A stretch of 64,000 nucleotides of DNA from Stramonita haemastoma (GCA_030674155.1 CM060329.1:21292083-21356082), one strand, 5' to 3'; shown: positions 1-10,119, counted from the stretch's first letter. Notes: generated from the sequence alone by a model not told the origin. Made by a program: numbers and translations.

Positions 1-920
1 GAGTTGGATTCAATTTGTGCAGTTAAACAGGAAACCCAGATAATACCTCTTGGGTTATCACTGACTTCATTAAAAGAGCTAACGGTTCTACTTGATTGAT
101 CACAGACATCAGGATTGAACCTCAATGTGTATAAATATGTATGTTCCCTTGCGACCGATTTTTTTCCAGTCTAGAAAGACTCGGTATACGGGTAAAGTAA
201 TGGGTTGATAATATTTTGCTATAGCTGGCAGAGAAAAAAAAGCCCCAAATGGAGGATCAACAGCATCTTTATGTTGCTTGAAGGACTGAGTGATCTTTGC
301 TTAATTGTTTGAGCTCCATGTCCTCAAGGGCTCTGCTATTCAAAACAGATTTCCTTCATTTTGAACGTAGCAGAATCTGCCTAAAGTAAGCCTTTTAGAA
401 TTCTGCAACAATTGTTAAGTTTACATGAAACAAAAAATGAGAAGGAAATATTCAGCCTTTCTCAGTCTTGTGTTGATAGAGAATCAACTTTTTTTTTTTT
501 TCAAAAAACCAAGACTATCATAAGTGATCATTACTATCGGCTCATTTGATTTAACTGGTTTTGCTTGCGACAGCTATTTTACGATTACCTTTAAAATAAA
601 TATTAGATTCTTCACATCAGCCTAGTTTTATCTACTTGACCTTTCCCTTTTTTTAAAAAAAAATTCTTTCTTTCTTCCAATAACGATGATGGAAGTTATC
701 TTATCTGTTACGGACACTGTGCACCAGTTTCAGAGAATTAAGCTAAAATTATTGTGCGAAACTCAATGATTGAAAATCATCAATTAGTTTTTTAAAAAGT
801 AATAAAAAAAAAATTATCATTCATATTGTATTGCACAGACAACAAAATAATCATAGCCGTCATTGAGTTTAGAATACCGGTACAGTTTCTCATGTAAATC
901 AACAAGCCAGACACGTTGTA
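1..920. other. AT-rich DNA without recognisable gene
   Basis: I see no coding exon, repeat family or RNA gene. The stretch is AT-rich with short A and T runs. It lies downstream of the minus-strand chitin-binding gene and could be its 3' flank. Confidence 0.5.
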
Positions 921-923
921 TTA

Positions 924-929
924 TTTATT
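924..929 (-). promoter_or_regulatory. Candidate poly(A) signal AATAAA
   Basis: AATAAA on the minus strand lies about 20 bases beyond the TAG of the Q/N-rich frame. That would make a very short 3' UTR, so a later signal may be the one used. Confidence 0.35.
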
Positions 930-948
930 CCCCCCCTTCCTTTCGCTA

Positions 949-1510
949 CTACTGCTGCTGCTGCTGCTGCTGCTGATTCTGCCGTGAATACTCATTCTGG
1001 ATTGGTCGATACTGATTTGGGATGAATCCGTTCTGGTTCTGGTTCTGGTTTGGAACATGGAGTTGCGGGATAAACTGCGGAGTGTGCTGTTGTTGCAGGG
1101 AATTGGCCAGAAGGGGATTAGCACCGAGAAAGGTGGGAATGCGGGGAGTGACGGGATGAGGGAGGGATCCATGCTGCTGGGAATTCTCTGGGGAGGGATT
1201 CTCTGAGGAGGGATCTGAAGACCATTCTGCTGGATGGCAGTCAGGATACTTGGCAATTTAGATTCTTCCTTCTTCTCCTCCTCCTTCAACACGCATTTCA
1301 GACTGCTCTCATCAAAGATGGCGACGGCTCCCTGCTGACTGCACATGCCTGTGGACAGCACGCGCTGCTGATGACACGTGACGTAGTAAGGCGACCCCTG
1401 GCGGCCGGCCCAAGCATTCAGGCCATCTTTGCGCCCACGGCAGGACGGGAAACGCACGTGACAGGGGATACACTCGGCGTGACCGTCGCACTGATTGGCT
1501 TGGTAGTCGC
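949..1510 (-). CDS. Chitin-binding gene, last exon (CBM14 module 3, Q/N-rich tail)
   Basis: A pyrimidine-rich acceptor (TTCTTTTTCAG) precedes DYQANQCDGHAEC. The CBM14 core continues through GSPYYVTCHQQ and FDESSLKC. After an acidic/Lys stretch and a PPQRIP repeat, the current frame becomes Ser/Arg-rich and ends in poly-Ser. The frame one base back reads VPNQNQNQNGFIPNQYRP and then poly-Gln to a TAG at 951-949, which looks like the true tail. A missing C at the CGGG at 1152-1155 would switch between them. The tail is encoded by a CAG microsatellite. Confidence 0.75.
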
Positions 1511-2021
1511 CTGAAAAAGAACGTTGTGAATCATGGTGAAATATTTCCTCCCCGAAGTTGAAATGTGGCTACCTTTCATGGTGAGCAAAAAAAAAACCAC
1601 AACAAAAACGGTGGCATATGTGAAAAATCTCATCTTTTGGAGAACCTCGAAAATCTAGAACAAGGTTGGGGGGGGGGGGGGGGGAATGCTGAAATGATTA
1701 TTGTTTGGGGTTTATAACAAATGAACACACACACTTTATGTAGGCAGTATGACTGGATAGCAACTATAGTGCGAAATGCTGAGAGGCAGCCATAATGTTG
1801 TTTCGATGCTATGGTATGATGCATGCAAGGGATCTACGATAGTTTCTGTACATCATAAAACAAAATATGACAATATCTGGATGCACCACCATCTCTCGCT
1901 CTCTGCTCTGTCGCTTCTGTCTGTCTGTCTGTCTGCCGTCTGCTCCTGTCTCTGCTCTGTCGTCTGTCTGTCTGCGTCTGCTCTGTCTGTCTGTCTGTCT
2001 GTCTCTGTCTGTCTGTCTGTC

Positions 2022-2054
<33 letters not shown>

Positions 2055-2094
2055 GTCTCTCTTCTCTCTCTCTCTCTCTCCCCTCTCTCTCTCT

Positions 2095-2139
<45 letters not shown>

Positions 2140-2227
2140 ACACACACACACACAGAACCACTTCCACTACCACAACTACTACTACTACCACCGCGACTAC
2201 TACTACTACAACTACCATCACCACCAG

Positions 2228-2263
<36 letters not shown>

Positions 2264-3398
2264 CCCCACCACCACCACTACAACTACAACCACCACCACC
2301 ACTACTACCACCACCACCACCACTACTACAACCACCACCACCACCACCACCACCACCACCATCACCACCCTCTACTACATCCCTCCACCCACCCAAACAA
2401 CACCCACCCACCCCACCCCCCGTCAGCGGCTACTACAACTACACCCAACCCCACACCCCACACCCTACACCCCACAAGCACCCCACCCCCCCCCCCCCCC
2501 CCACACCTTGGCCCCACCACCCTGACACACAGAAACACTCACAGGGGTCCAGGGGTTCCATCCTCTGCCCGCACACTCCGGGCTGCAGAGCACACACTTG
2601 GCCTCCTTGGCGCTGAAGACAAAGGGGTAGGGGCACTCCCTCTGCCCCTCCTCCCAGCCCCGAGAATGATGCCCGTGGCTGCTGGTGCCCAAGCTGCTGC
2701 TGCGAGGCTGCCCGCAGTGGTAGTACTGGGCACAGTGGGCAGGGTGGGGCACCCGGCCTGAGAAGCCAGCGGGGCAGCGGTGGGTGTGGTGGGAGGTTTG
2801 ACGGTTGGAACCTGGAGGGTATTAGGGTGGTGGTCAGTGAATAGAGATGTGTTTGAAATTAGCTATGTAGGTTGTGGGGTGTTGTTTTTTTTCAAGGAGG
2901 GATGATTTTTTTTTATGATTATAGGCAGGTTGAAGTTTAAAAGTTTTTTTAGGGGTGAACTATACCTATTTTAGTTGATTACAGATTACACGATTCCAGG
3001 GATGAATTATTCCCATATTGGTTGATTACAGATTACAAAATTTTAGGCATGAATTGTTGCCATGTCAGTTGATTGCAGATTACAAGATTCCAGGGATGAA
3101 TTGTTGCCATTCTGGTTGATTACATATTACAAAATGTTAGACTTGAATTATTCAATATCGTTTATTATATAGTACACACTATGTTTGTAGGACAAATCCT
3201 GATTCATTTCTCGACTGAAAACACAAATCAATGTATGTCAGTGCTTGTGGGACAAAATATCCTGATTCATTTTTCGACTGAAAACAGAAATAATGTATGG
3301 TAGTGTACATGGGACAAGTCCAGTCCTGATTTATTTGTATTAATTGTACAAATCAATATTTGACAACTTTGTAAGAACTCCCGCATCAAATGACTGCC

Positions 3399-3489
<91 letters not shown>

Positions 3490-3884
3490 ACACACACACA
3501 CACACACATTTTTTTCATTTTTCATCTCAAACAGTTTGAGATGGGGGTTTAAGAAAAGGATTTGAATTTTTCTTCTCAAAGCAACTTCTGCGGGAGGGGG
3601 GGGGGAGGTTGGGTCTAAGGAAAAAATGAAGAAGTCTACTCACATCTGTCCATGAAGGAATGTGCCGGCACACAGCTGAGACTGTGGGGATCGAACACTC
3701 CACCCTGTGAACACCTCAGCGTCGTCAGGCGGCCAAAGGAGCAGATGTGGAAGACCTGGCAGTCCCTGTCGTCTGCCCGAAAGTCCCGCCATGATTTCTG
3801 GGTGCAGGGAGTGAGGGCTGAACACCAAACCACACTTAGCAGGACAACAGCAAGCTGGTACATCTTCAGTGGGAACGAAACCAT
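949..3884 (-). CDS. Secreted CBM14 (peritrophin-A) chitin-binding protein, three exons
   Basis: Gene-level entry; exons 3884-3644, 2811-2543 and 1510-949. The protein starts with a signal peptide (MYQLAVVLLSVVWCSA, from the second Met at 3863), followed by three cysteine-rich modules. Module 1 has the canonical six-cysteine CBM14 spacing C-x14-C-x5-C-x9-C-x12-C-x9-C. Modules 2 and 3 keep the aromatic-rich centres QYYHCG and PYYVTC. CBM14 proteins bind chitin outside the cell (peritrophic matrix, cuticle, mollusc shell matrix), so a matrix role is likely but inferred. The tail after the last module is rich in P, Q and N and ends in a CAG run. Exon 1 and exon 2 join in phase. The exon 2/3 join and the tail each need one extra base; both are fixed by adding a C in a CCCG context. 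The gene is thus probably intact with two consensus deletions. A pseudogene is the alternative. Confidence 0.82.
1540..1660 (+). repeat. Interspersed repeat family E copy
   Basis: It shares blocks with 41560-41680 and 42560-42670: CCCCGAAGT, GGCTACCTTT, GGTGGCATA, AAATCTCA and GAGAACCT, in the same order. It lies in the chitin-binding gene's intron 2. I do not recognise the family. Confidence 0.5.
1915..2370. repeat. Compound microsatellite: (TCTG)n, (CT)n, (CA)n, then (CAC/TAC)n
   Basis: Tetranucleotide TCTG runs pass into CT, a short CA block, then more than 200 bp of interrupted ACC/ACT trinucleotides. It lies in intron 2 of the chitin-binding gene. The long open frames across it (poly-Thr, poly-Val, Ser-rich) come from the repeat alone. 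Confidence 0.9.
2543..2811 (-). CDS. Chitin-binding gene, exon 2 (CBM14 module 2)
   Basis: The acceptor ends ACCCTCCAG. The reading frame contains CPAGFSGRVPHPAHC and AQYYHCG, then a longer Ser/Gly/His loop before ECPYPFVFS. The GTGAGT donor sits at 2542. As written the exon ends in phase 0 but exon 3 needs one incoming base. Adding a C to the CCCG that reads CGGG on the plus strand at 2579-2582 gives an extra base, and the junction codon becomes TGC (Cys). Confidence 0.78.
2930..3335. repeat. Two short degenerate tandem repeats
   Basis: From about 2950 to 3160, units of about 58 bp repeat around GGTTGATTACAGATTACA. From about 3185 to 3320, units contain CCTGATTCATTTCTCGACTG. Both lie in intron 1 of the chitin-binding gene. 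Confidence 0.65.
3402..3508. repeat. (CA)n microsatellite
   Basis: About 105 bp of CA with one interruption near 3489, in intron 1 of the chitin-binding gene. Confidence 0.95.
3644..3884 (-). CDS. Chitin-binding gene, exon 1 (signal peptide and CBM14 module 1)
   Basis: Two in-frame ATGs occur, at 3884 and 3863. The second places a classic signal peptide at the N terminus, with likely cleavage after WCSA. The exon ends GACAGAT followed by a consensus GTGAGT donor, leaving one base. That base joins GT of exon 2 to make Cys. All six CBM14 cysteines of module 1 are present. Confidence 0.82.
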
Positions 3885-3899
3885 TTCGTTTGCAGTATC

Positions 3900-4840
3900 G
3901 GTACAAATTTGGACCGGGGGGTGTTTTTTCTTTGGGGATGCGTTTGCCGGTTAAGGGTTTTTTTCGTTGTTTCAGGGATCAAATGTTTACAGTTTTCGTT
4001 AAAAATGAATCTTTAAGTTCGGTTTTTTTCATTAAAATCTTGTTTAGTTTTGGTATGTGTCTCTTCAACCTTTTACAAAACCTACAGCTAACGAGACTTT
4101 TGAAGAGGCTTGTAGTTAGTAAATTAGCCTATGTCTTCTGAAAAGCGAAATAAACAGCCACAAGTTTTGAGAGAGAGTACTACTACTGTAGATGTTGTAA
4201 AAATGACTGACTTAATCTGACCACGACGCTCCAGCTTTATACCCAGAGACCACGACTATTTTTGAGGGGGGAGCTTGCTACGCCTGTGTGTGCAAACTGG
4301 CGAGGAGCGGACAGGAAATAATCCACCCATCTAATGTCATTAATGATGGCGTTTGCTCTTGATGTCTCCGCTGATAGCGCCTGACAGCCATGATACATTG
4401 ATAGCCTGGGTGGCCCCATTCTAGCTAGTCCCTCACCCACCCCTAGGGCCTACCCCCCTACCCGGATGCCTGTGGCGGAGGCAAAGTCAGTCATCATCCT
4501 CTGTGGGTGTGAAGAGGCAGCACAGAGGTATGGGGGTTGGGAGGAATTCCCTACAGCTGGGTGAGGTAGGGAGTCCTCCTGCAGATGTTGAGGACAGGGT
4601 GGTGTCCTCCGGAGACCTTGTGTCCTGCACTGTCACAACAAACTGAGGATGTGGCTTCCCCTGTCATTGCTTGAGATGTTGTTTTACTGTATGGCCCTCT
4701 GCGCAATGAGAGGGGCTACTAAGAATGATTGCGTTGATTAGTTGAAGAGAATAGATCTGTTTAGATTTGCCATTAGCATGTTGAGATTATGCTGAAGTAT
4801 CGATGAGGAGGTAAATAGTAAAAAAAAAATATAGCATACA
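3900..4840. other. Intergenic, 5' flank of the chitin-binding gene
   Basis: The promoter of the minus-strand chitin-binding gene should lie in the first few hundred bases, but I see no clear TATA box or initiator. From 4200 to 4700 the composition is richer in GC, without a convincing exon. Confidence 0.4.
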
Positions 4841-4844
4841 TTAG

Positions 4845-5095
4845 TGATTGATTTCTAAATGAGAGTATAAAATTCGAAATTCGGAATAGTAAATGCATGA
4901 ATCTGTGACTACCTCAAAACTCCAGAATAGAGGAATGCATACTTGTGATTGACTTTCTAAAATCAGAATAGAGGAATGCATGAATATGTTATTGACTTCT
5001 AAATCCAAATAGCACAATGCATGAATTTGTGATGACTTCTAGATCCAGAAACAGTAGAATGTATGAATTTGTAATTGACTTCTAAATCCGAAATT
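4845..5095. repeat. Degenerate tandem repeat, about 48-bp unit
   Basis: About five imperfect units share GACTTCTAAATCC and GAATGCATGAAT. Confidence 0.65.
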
Positions 5096-5948
5096 CAGAA
5101 GTCAGATTTTGCAGCATTTCAATGTTAATGCTATCGTGTCCAGATGATTTCTCTTTCTGTACCTGTTTGATTCCTTTTTCAAATTCATTCTCTATAATAA
5201 AGGTTCTTTCAGGATTTGTTCCCCGGAGTCTGCATTCCTGTACTGTTTCTTTTCTTTCAGTACTTCTTTCTCTCTGTGGCTTTGGGGTGCTTGATGTTGC
5301 TGATCTCCTCAAAGGTGTTGATGAGGAGGTCAGCAGCCTGCTTGCCAGTGAAGACTTCATCACTAACTTCTAGGACTATGGAAGCTGTTGAAGGTTTTTT
5401 CATGTTCGATTGCTTTTGTAAATTTTCCATAGTTTACTTCCTTCCTTGTCCATGTTCAGGTCTTCAGTCCTTCTCTTCCAGCCGTTTCTTGCTGCTTGAA
5501 TGAAGGCCTTTCTTATAGGAAGCTGTCTGTTTCTTCAGGGCATGGGATAGCTCAGTGGTCAGGCGCTCGCTTTCCCCAAGTCAAGTTAAGCAGCGTCCAG
5601 TGTGGTTACCAATTGGATGGGTGACCGTTTGCGCCCTTGGCTTCTGTACAATCCTCCAAGTTCACCCAGCTGTAAATGGGTACCTGTCTTCTTTAGGGTC
5701 AGGGAAGGTCAAGCAACGATGGAGAGGAAATGGGCGCCGCCCTCAATATGCTGGCCCCTAGAGAAGCTGAGGTCTCCGATGCCTCGCTCCCCTACGACCG
5801 CCATGGATTGAGACATCTTTACCTTTACCTGTTTCTTCTGCTATTGGTTCCTTCTCAACCTTGTTTCATGCTGCGCTGACTTGGTCTTTCTTCCAGGTGT
5901 TGAAGCTCTTCGTCCAAAATGGTCTATGATCTTCTGGCTTCTCGTGGG
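5095..5948 (-). mobile_element. RTE-type LINE fragment, decayed, split by a SINE
   Basis: Reading minus from 5948, fragments resemble the linker between endonuclease and reverse transcriptase of RTE-like non-LTR retrotransposons: KAFIQAARNGWKRRT, then SKLWKIYKSN, FTGKQAADLLINTFEEI, and KSSGHDSINIEML. Stops and frame changes separate these, so it is a dead fragment. SINE A interrupts it at 5539-5828 and the two LINE halves rejoin at the target-site duplication. Confidence 0.7.
5527..5840 (+). mobile_element. SINE family A, near full-length, with target-site duplication
   Basis: The body (about 5539-5828) starts GGCATGGGATAGCTCAGTGG and ends in CTTTACCTTTACCT. It is bracketed by CTGTTTCTTCAG (5527-5538) and CTGTTTCTTCTG (5829-5840), 11 of 12 matching. 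The head has a tRNA-like A box (TAGCTCAGTGG). The next part matches the 5S rRNA internal promoter: GTTAAGCAGCGTC, then TTGGATGGGTGACCG. Other copies lie near 9.3, 28.5, 29.3, 40.6, 57.4 and 58.0 kb. Confidence 0.85.
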
Positions 5949-6279
5949 ATTTGTTTGTTTGTTTTTGTCGAATTATAGTCCTTTCCAGATTTCTCCGATA
6001 TCAGGACTGTAGTCAGAAGCCAGAAAGTCGGAGGTCCCACGCTTCGCTTGGGCAGTTCTCCCACTTCAGCACCTCGGCCACCCCAAAAACCTTACAATTC
6101 TAGAAGCAACGTCATGAGATGAAACTCACTCTTTCTCGTGGGATGGTTTCTGCGGCTGCCTTTAGTACCGCAGCATTGAAGGCACTGCATCTTTCTCTCG
6201 GCGATGAGTGTTGATGTGGTAGTATTCTCAACCAGGTTTTACTGTACACTAAACCAATAGATGTTCGTGTGATGTTGGT

Positions 6280-6482
6280 GTGATCTTGACTGCCAATACT
6301 GTCCTACATGGAACAGTAAGGGGAGAGAGACGAAGAGGCAGACAAAAACGATGGGGAGACAACATCGAGAGTGGACAGGCCTTGGGTGGACGATCTGCTA
6401 CTGGAGGCGGAGGACTGTGATGAGTGAGGAAGCTAGTTGCAAATATTAGTGGTGCCCCCACGGTCGCGGGACTACGGGACAG
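6280..6482 (+). mobile_element. RTE-type LINE 3'-end fragment
   Basis: The plus-strand translation includes TVRGERRRGRQ, followed by RWGDNI and, after frame changes, a Cys/His/Gly end like GTTGQ. It is the same C-terminal region as the larger element at 22.76-23.69 kb. Only the last part survives. Confidence 0.7.
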
Positions 6483-6554
6483 GTGATGTCAATCTCAATG
6501 ATACGTCATAATGAAACTTTGTTATATGTTACAGTGTCTGAAATTGATATGTAT

Positions 6555-6700
6555 GTGTACACACACACCTGCACACGCACACACACATGCGCGCGTGCTC
6601 GCAAGCACACACACATAACACGCACACACACATTATATAATATATATATAGAGAGAGACAGACAAACAGACAGACACAACCAGACACACAGACAGAGACA
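6555..6700. repeat. (CA)n and (GACA)n microsatellites
   Basis: Interrupted CA repeat with CG steps at 6558-6632, then TA and a GACAGACA tract up to about 6700. Confidence 0.85.
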
Positions 6701-7019
6701 GAAGATTTTTTGCACACCTTTTGAGATCATCCCCTTCCAAAACAAGCCAAAAACAAACCCAAAAAAAACAGCAGGGATGAGCAGAGAGACTATGAGCAGA
6801 ATGTGTCCTTGACATATCAGACCGTCTCCTTGCAGCCATTCCTGCCACAGGCCAACAGATGAAGCTGTGGTCACTAACAACACTCCCATTCTTCTCCATG
6901 GCTTTGCCATTAGTCCTCAGTGCGGTCACGCGCCGTCAAAAGCCAAGGGACCAACAATCCCACAACAACTTCGAGTGACTCTAATGACAACATTTTGGAA
7001 ACGCTGGACTCGAAGAGTA

Positions 7020-7425
7020 TCTGTCTCTGTTTTTGTCTGTGTGTCTGTCTGTGTGTTTCTGTCCCGTCTGTCTCTGTCCGTCTGTCTCTGCCCCTGTCTC
7101 TGTCTTTCTGTCCGTCTGTCTGTCTGTCTGTCTGTCGTATGTGTCTCGTCTCTGTCTCTCTCTCTCTGAAAAAAACATGCAATTGCTTATCTGTAACTTT
7201 TGGAACTAAAGATATATCGTTTGTTCATTACCTCTCTTCTGGGTTTTGTTTTTTTTTAAGATTGAAAACTCGTAGCAAACTTTACCTAAGCAGCAACCCT
7301 CTTGGGTGTTTTGAAGGCACACAACCGCAAAAGGCCATGCGAATTGTATTGTGCGTGTATGTGTGTGCGTGCGTGTATGTGTGCGTGCGTGCGTATGTGT
7401 GTGTGAGTGTGTGTGTTTATTGTTT
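7020..7425. repeat. (TGTC)n and (TGTG/TGCG)n microsatellites
   Basis: A TCTG/TGTC tract runs from 7020 to 7165 and a TGTG/CGTG tract from 7350 to 7420. About 170 bp of non-repeat AT-rich DNA lies between. Confidence 0.85.
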
Positions 7426-7436
7426 ACTTTTTATCG

Positions 7437-7630
7437 AGTTCTTTTATTTTGAGGATACTGGAATAAGCACTCGTGTGCTTGTTTATATCCAGTCTCCGTA
7501 TGTATGCAGTTTTGTAAATTTTGTCATCCGTTCCCATCGACATACAATGGCCTACTCTTCCGAAAAGCGGAACGGGTTTGAACGTATGCGCAAGCTGTTC
7601 TCGTGCGTTCGCACACGGGATCTCTGTAAA
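7437..7630 (-). mobile_element. SINE family B, 5'-truncated
   Basis: Plus-strand blocks GAATAAGCACTCGTGTGC, GTATGTATGCAGTTTTGTAA, GGCCTACTCTTCCGAAAAGC and TTCGCACACGGG match the full-length copy at 8016-8346. The tRNA-like head is absent. Confidence 0.8.
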
Positions 7631-7914
7631 ATGATTCATGATCACATCATTTTAAGATCGGTTTTAGGGAATGAATGAATGTATGAATTAATGAATTATT
7701 TTTTCAAGGGTTACAGAGTAAGTATGAATGAATGAATAATCCTTACTTTTCAAGGGTTACATAGTAAGTATAACATACATTTTTTTTCATCCGGCCCTTG
7801 CTCTGATCAAGGAATTATAATAACCACGAAAAAAATTTAGTTTAATAAAAAGGGGTAATGGCAACCCCCTACCCCCACAAACCAGCATCACCAACAACAG
7901 CAGTTCAACTCCCC

Positions 7915-7918
<4 letters not shown>

Positions 7919-8012
<94 letters not shown>
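7919..8012. repeat. (GA)n microsatellite
   Basis: About 94 bp of GA, directly abutting the 3' end of the full-length SINE B. Confidence 0.95.
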
Positions 8013-8013
<1 letters not shown>

Positions 8014-8015
8014 TT

Positions 8016-8346
8016 TTATTCTTTTATATCGAGGATGATGGGATAAGCACTCGTGCTTTTTTACATCCAGTCCCCGTGTGTATGCAGTTTTGTAACTGTC
8101 ATCTGTTCCCACCGGTACACGATGGCCTACTCTTACGAAAAGCAGAACAGGATTTAACGTGTGCGCAAGATGTTCTGCGTGCGTTCACACACGGGCCTCG
8201 GTTTATAGTCCCATCCGAAGGACTTTGGGGGAGAGTGGAGTCAGCACTGATGTTAACTCCAGTAGAAAAATCGCCTCGAACGGGAATCGAACCCGGGTCG
8301 TCAAATTGCGAGCGCAATGTTCTGACCACTAGGCTATCCCGTCCCC
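8016..8346 (-). mobile_element. SINE family B, full-length with tRNA-derived head
   Basis: Read on the minus strand from 8346, the element opens with a tRNA-like promoter: A box GATAGCCTAGTGGTC and B box GGGTTCGATTCCCG, spaced as in a tRNA. The body carries the blocks shared by at least fifteen other copies (GTCCTTCGGAT, AACATCTTGCGCACA, GCTTTTCGTAAGAGTAGG, GGGGACTGGATGTAAAAAAG, GCTTAT..ATCCTCGATATAA). The element end nearest 8016 is A-rich. No complete acceptor stem can form, so this is a SINE and not a functional tRNA gene. It is the only copy here whose head is intact. Confidence 0.88.
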
Positions 8347-8594
8347 CAGAAAGAGAGAAACGTAACAAAACAGATACAAAAGTTCACCACTGCTCCTAAC
8401 GTCGCTTCTCCAACAACAACATAGCAACTAAAAGCTGAGAAGGTATGAGACGGTGTTTGCTGTCCGCATACCGGGCGTTTTTCACTATCTTGTGATGATG
8501 GCTATTGGCCACTTCGTGACGGCTACTCTCCCCTGTTGACTCTGTTGCCCCTCTACAAGGGAATGGCTCTTCTTTCATCCACACAGTGGGGGGA

Positions 8595-9155
8595 AGGAGG
8601 GGGTGGGTAGACAGGCAAGGCATGGCGTGCAAGATATGGCAAGGCAGGCATACAAGATAATTATGGCAGGCAAGCTAGGCCTGGCAATAACGGTAGGGCA
8701 TGGCAAGATATGGCAAGCCAAGGCATGGCCAGATATGGTATGGCAAGCAAGATTGGCAAAGCAAGGCGAAGCATAGCAAGATATGGCAAGGCAAGGCATG
8801 ACCAGATATGGTATGGCAAAGCAAGATTTGGCAAGGCAAGGCGAAGCATAGCAAGATATGGCAGAGCAAGGCGAGACATGGCAAGATATGGCAGGGCAGG
8901 GCAAGATATCGGCAAGGCAAGGCTTGGCAAGATATGGCAAGGCAAGGCTAGGCTTGGCAAGATATGGCAGGGCAGGGCAAGACATGGCAGAGCAAGACAA
9001 GGCATGGCAAGATATGGCAAAGCAGGGCAAGGCGTGGCAAGATATAGCAAGGTAAGGTAAGGCAAGGCATAACAAGATATGGCAAGTCAAGGCAAAGCAT
9101 GGCAAGATGTGGAAAGGCATGGTAAGATATAGCAAAGGCAAGGCAAGGCAGTGCA
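8595..9155. repeat. Minisatellite of GGCAAGATATGGCAAGGCA-type units
   Basis: About 560 bp of imperfect units of roughly 20-30 bp built from GGCAAG, ATATGGCA and AGGCATGG. Because the units lack stops, long frames are open on both strands; these are not genes. Confidence 0.9.
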
Positions 9156-9159
9156 ATGC

Positions 9160-9225
9160 AAAAATCTGTATTTTGAGGATATCAGATAAGCATTGACGTG
9201 TTACATCCACTCCCCGCCTTCATCA
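9160..9225 (-). mobile_element. SINE family B 3'-end fragment
   Basis: TTTTGAGGATATCAGATAAG and TTACATCCACTCCCC match the 3' end of family B. Confidence 0.6.
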
Positions 9226-9255
9226 GGGATTGGTTAAAAAAAAAAAAAAAATTAA

Positions 9256-9516
9256 AAGTTACGGTAAAGGTGTCCCATAACTTTGGCGGTCGGAGTGGAG
9301 CGAGGCATCAGAGACCTCAGCTTCTCTAGGGACCAGCATATTGAGGACGGCGCCCATCTCCTCTCCCTCGCTGCTTTACCTTCCCTGACCCTAAAGAGCG
9401 CAGGTACCCATTTACAGCTGGGTAAATTCGGGACTGTGCTGAAGCCAAGGTGCGCAAACGGTCACCCATCCAACGGGTAACCGCGCTTGACGCTGCTTTA
9501 ACTTGACTTGGGGAAA
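9256..9516 (-). mobile_element. SINE family A, lacking the tRNA-like head
   Basis: Plus-strand AAAGGTGTCCCATAAC through TTAACTTGACTTGGGGAAA is the reverse of family A from its 3' tail to the 5S-like segment. Homology stops just where the tRNA-like A-box head should begin. Confidence 0.8.
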
Positions 9517-9639
9517 ATACCAAACTGTTTCTCACTTATACACATAAACATGGGGCTTAGGGGGGGGGGGGGGGGGGGGCGGTATGGAATCTAGATCACA
9601 CGTTTTTGTAACTTTTTCCTTTCAACATGCTATTTTGAG

Positions 9640-9651
9640 AGAGGAGAGAGA

Positions 9652-9700
<49 letters not shown>

Positions 9701-9760
9701 CAAATATTTTATTTTTTTTAATTCTTTTATTTCACAGAGAGAGAGAGACAGAGAGAGACA

Positions 9761-9805
<45 letters not shown>

Positions 9806-9828
9806 GTGAGTGAATGACTCTGTGTGTG

Positions 9829-9871
<43 letters not shown>

Positions 9872-9888
9872 TGTGTGTGTGTGTGTGT

Positions 9889-9920
<32 letters not shown>
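9640..9920. repeat. Compound (GA)n, (AGAC)n, (GT)n microsatellite
   Basis: GA at 9640-9697, AGAC at 9757-9805, GT at 9822-9920, with short spacers. Confidence 0.92.
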
Positions 9921-9923
<3 letters not shown>

Positions 9924-10119
9924 ATTTTAACGCCTATCCACTAAAAACTTGTTTTGGACAGGAAATGGGAAGGAGAAGGAGATAGAAGTGAATGTCAGTC
10001 TAGTGTGTTTGTGTGTCAAGCTGAATGAATGATACAAGGGGGAAAAAAACCCAGATCTAACCATGAGAAACTCATTGAACTATATATACAAAATAAAAAC
10101 AAGGTAAAAAAAAAAATCA

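Noticed and set aside
1776..2616. Long frames rich in Thr, Val, Ser, Leu/Pro
   Set aside because: They are translations of (TCTG)n, (CT)n and (ACC/ACT)n microsatellites, open in several frames on both strands.
5600..5640. 5S rRNA gene
   Set aside because: Only the internal promoter part resembles 5S; the flanks of the 5S gene are missing and the segment recurs inside SINE A.
8272..8346. Functional tRNA gene on the minus strand
   Set aside because: A and B boxes are present, but no acceptor stem pairs and the body of a SINE follows. It is a tRNA-derived SINE head.
8575..9210. Frames of 211 and 134 codons (Pro/Leu/Ala/Cys) and plus-strand Gly/Lys/Arg frames
   Set aside because: All arise from the stop-free minisatellite unit at 8595-9155.
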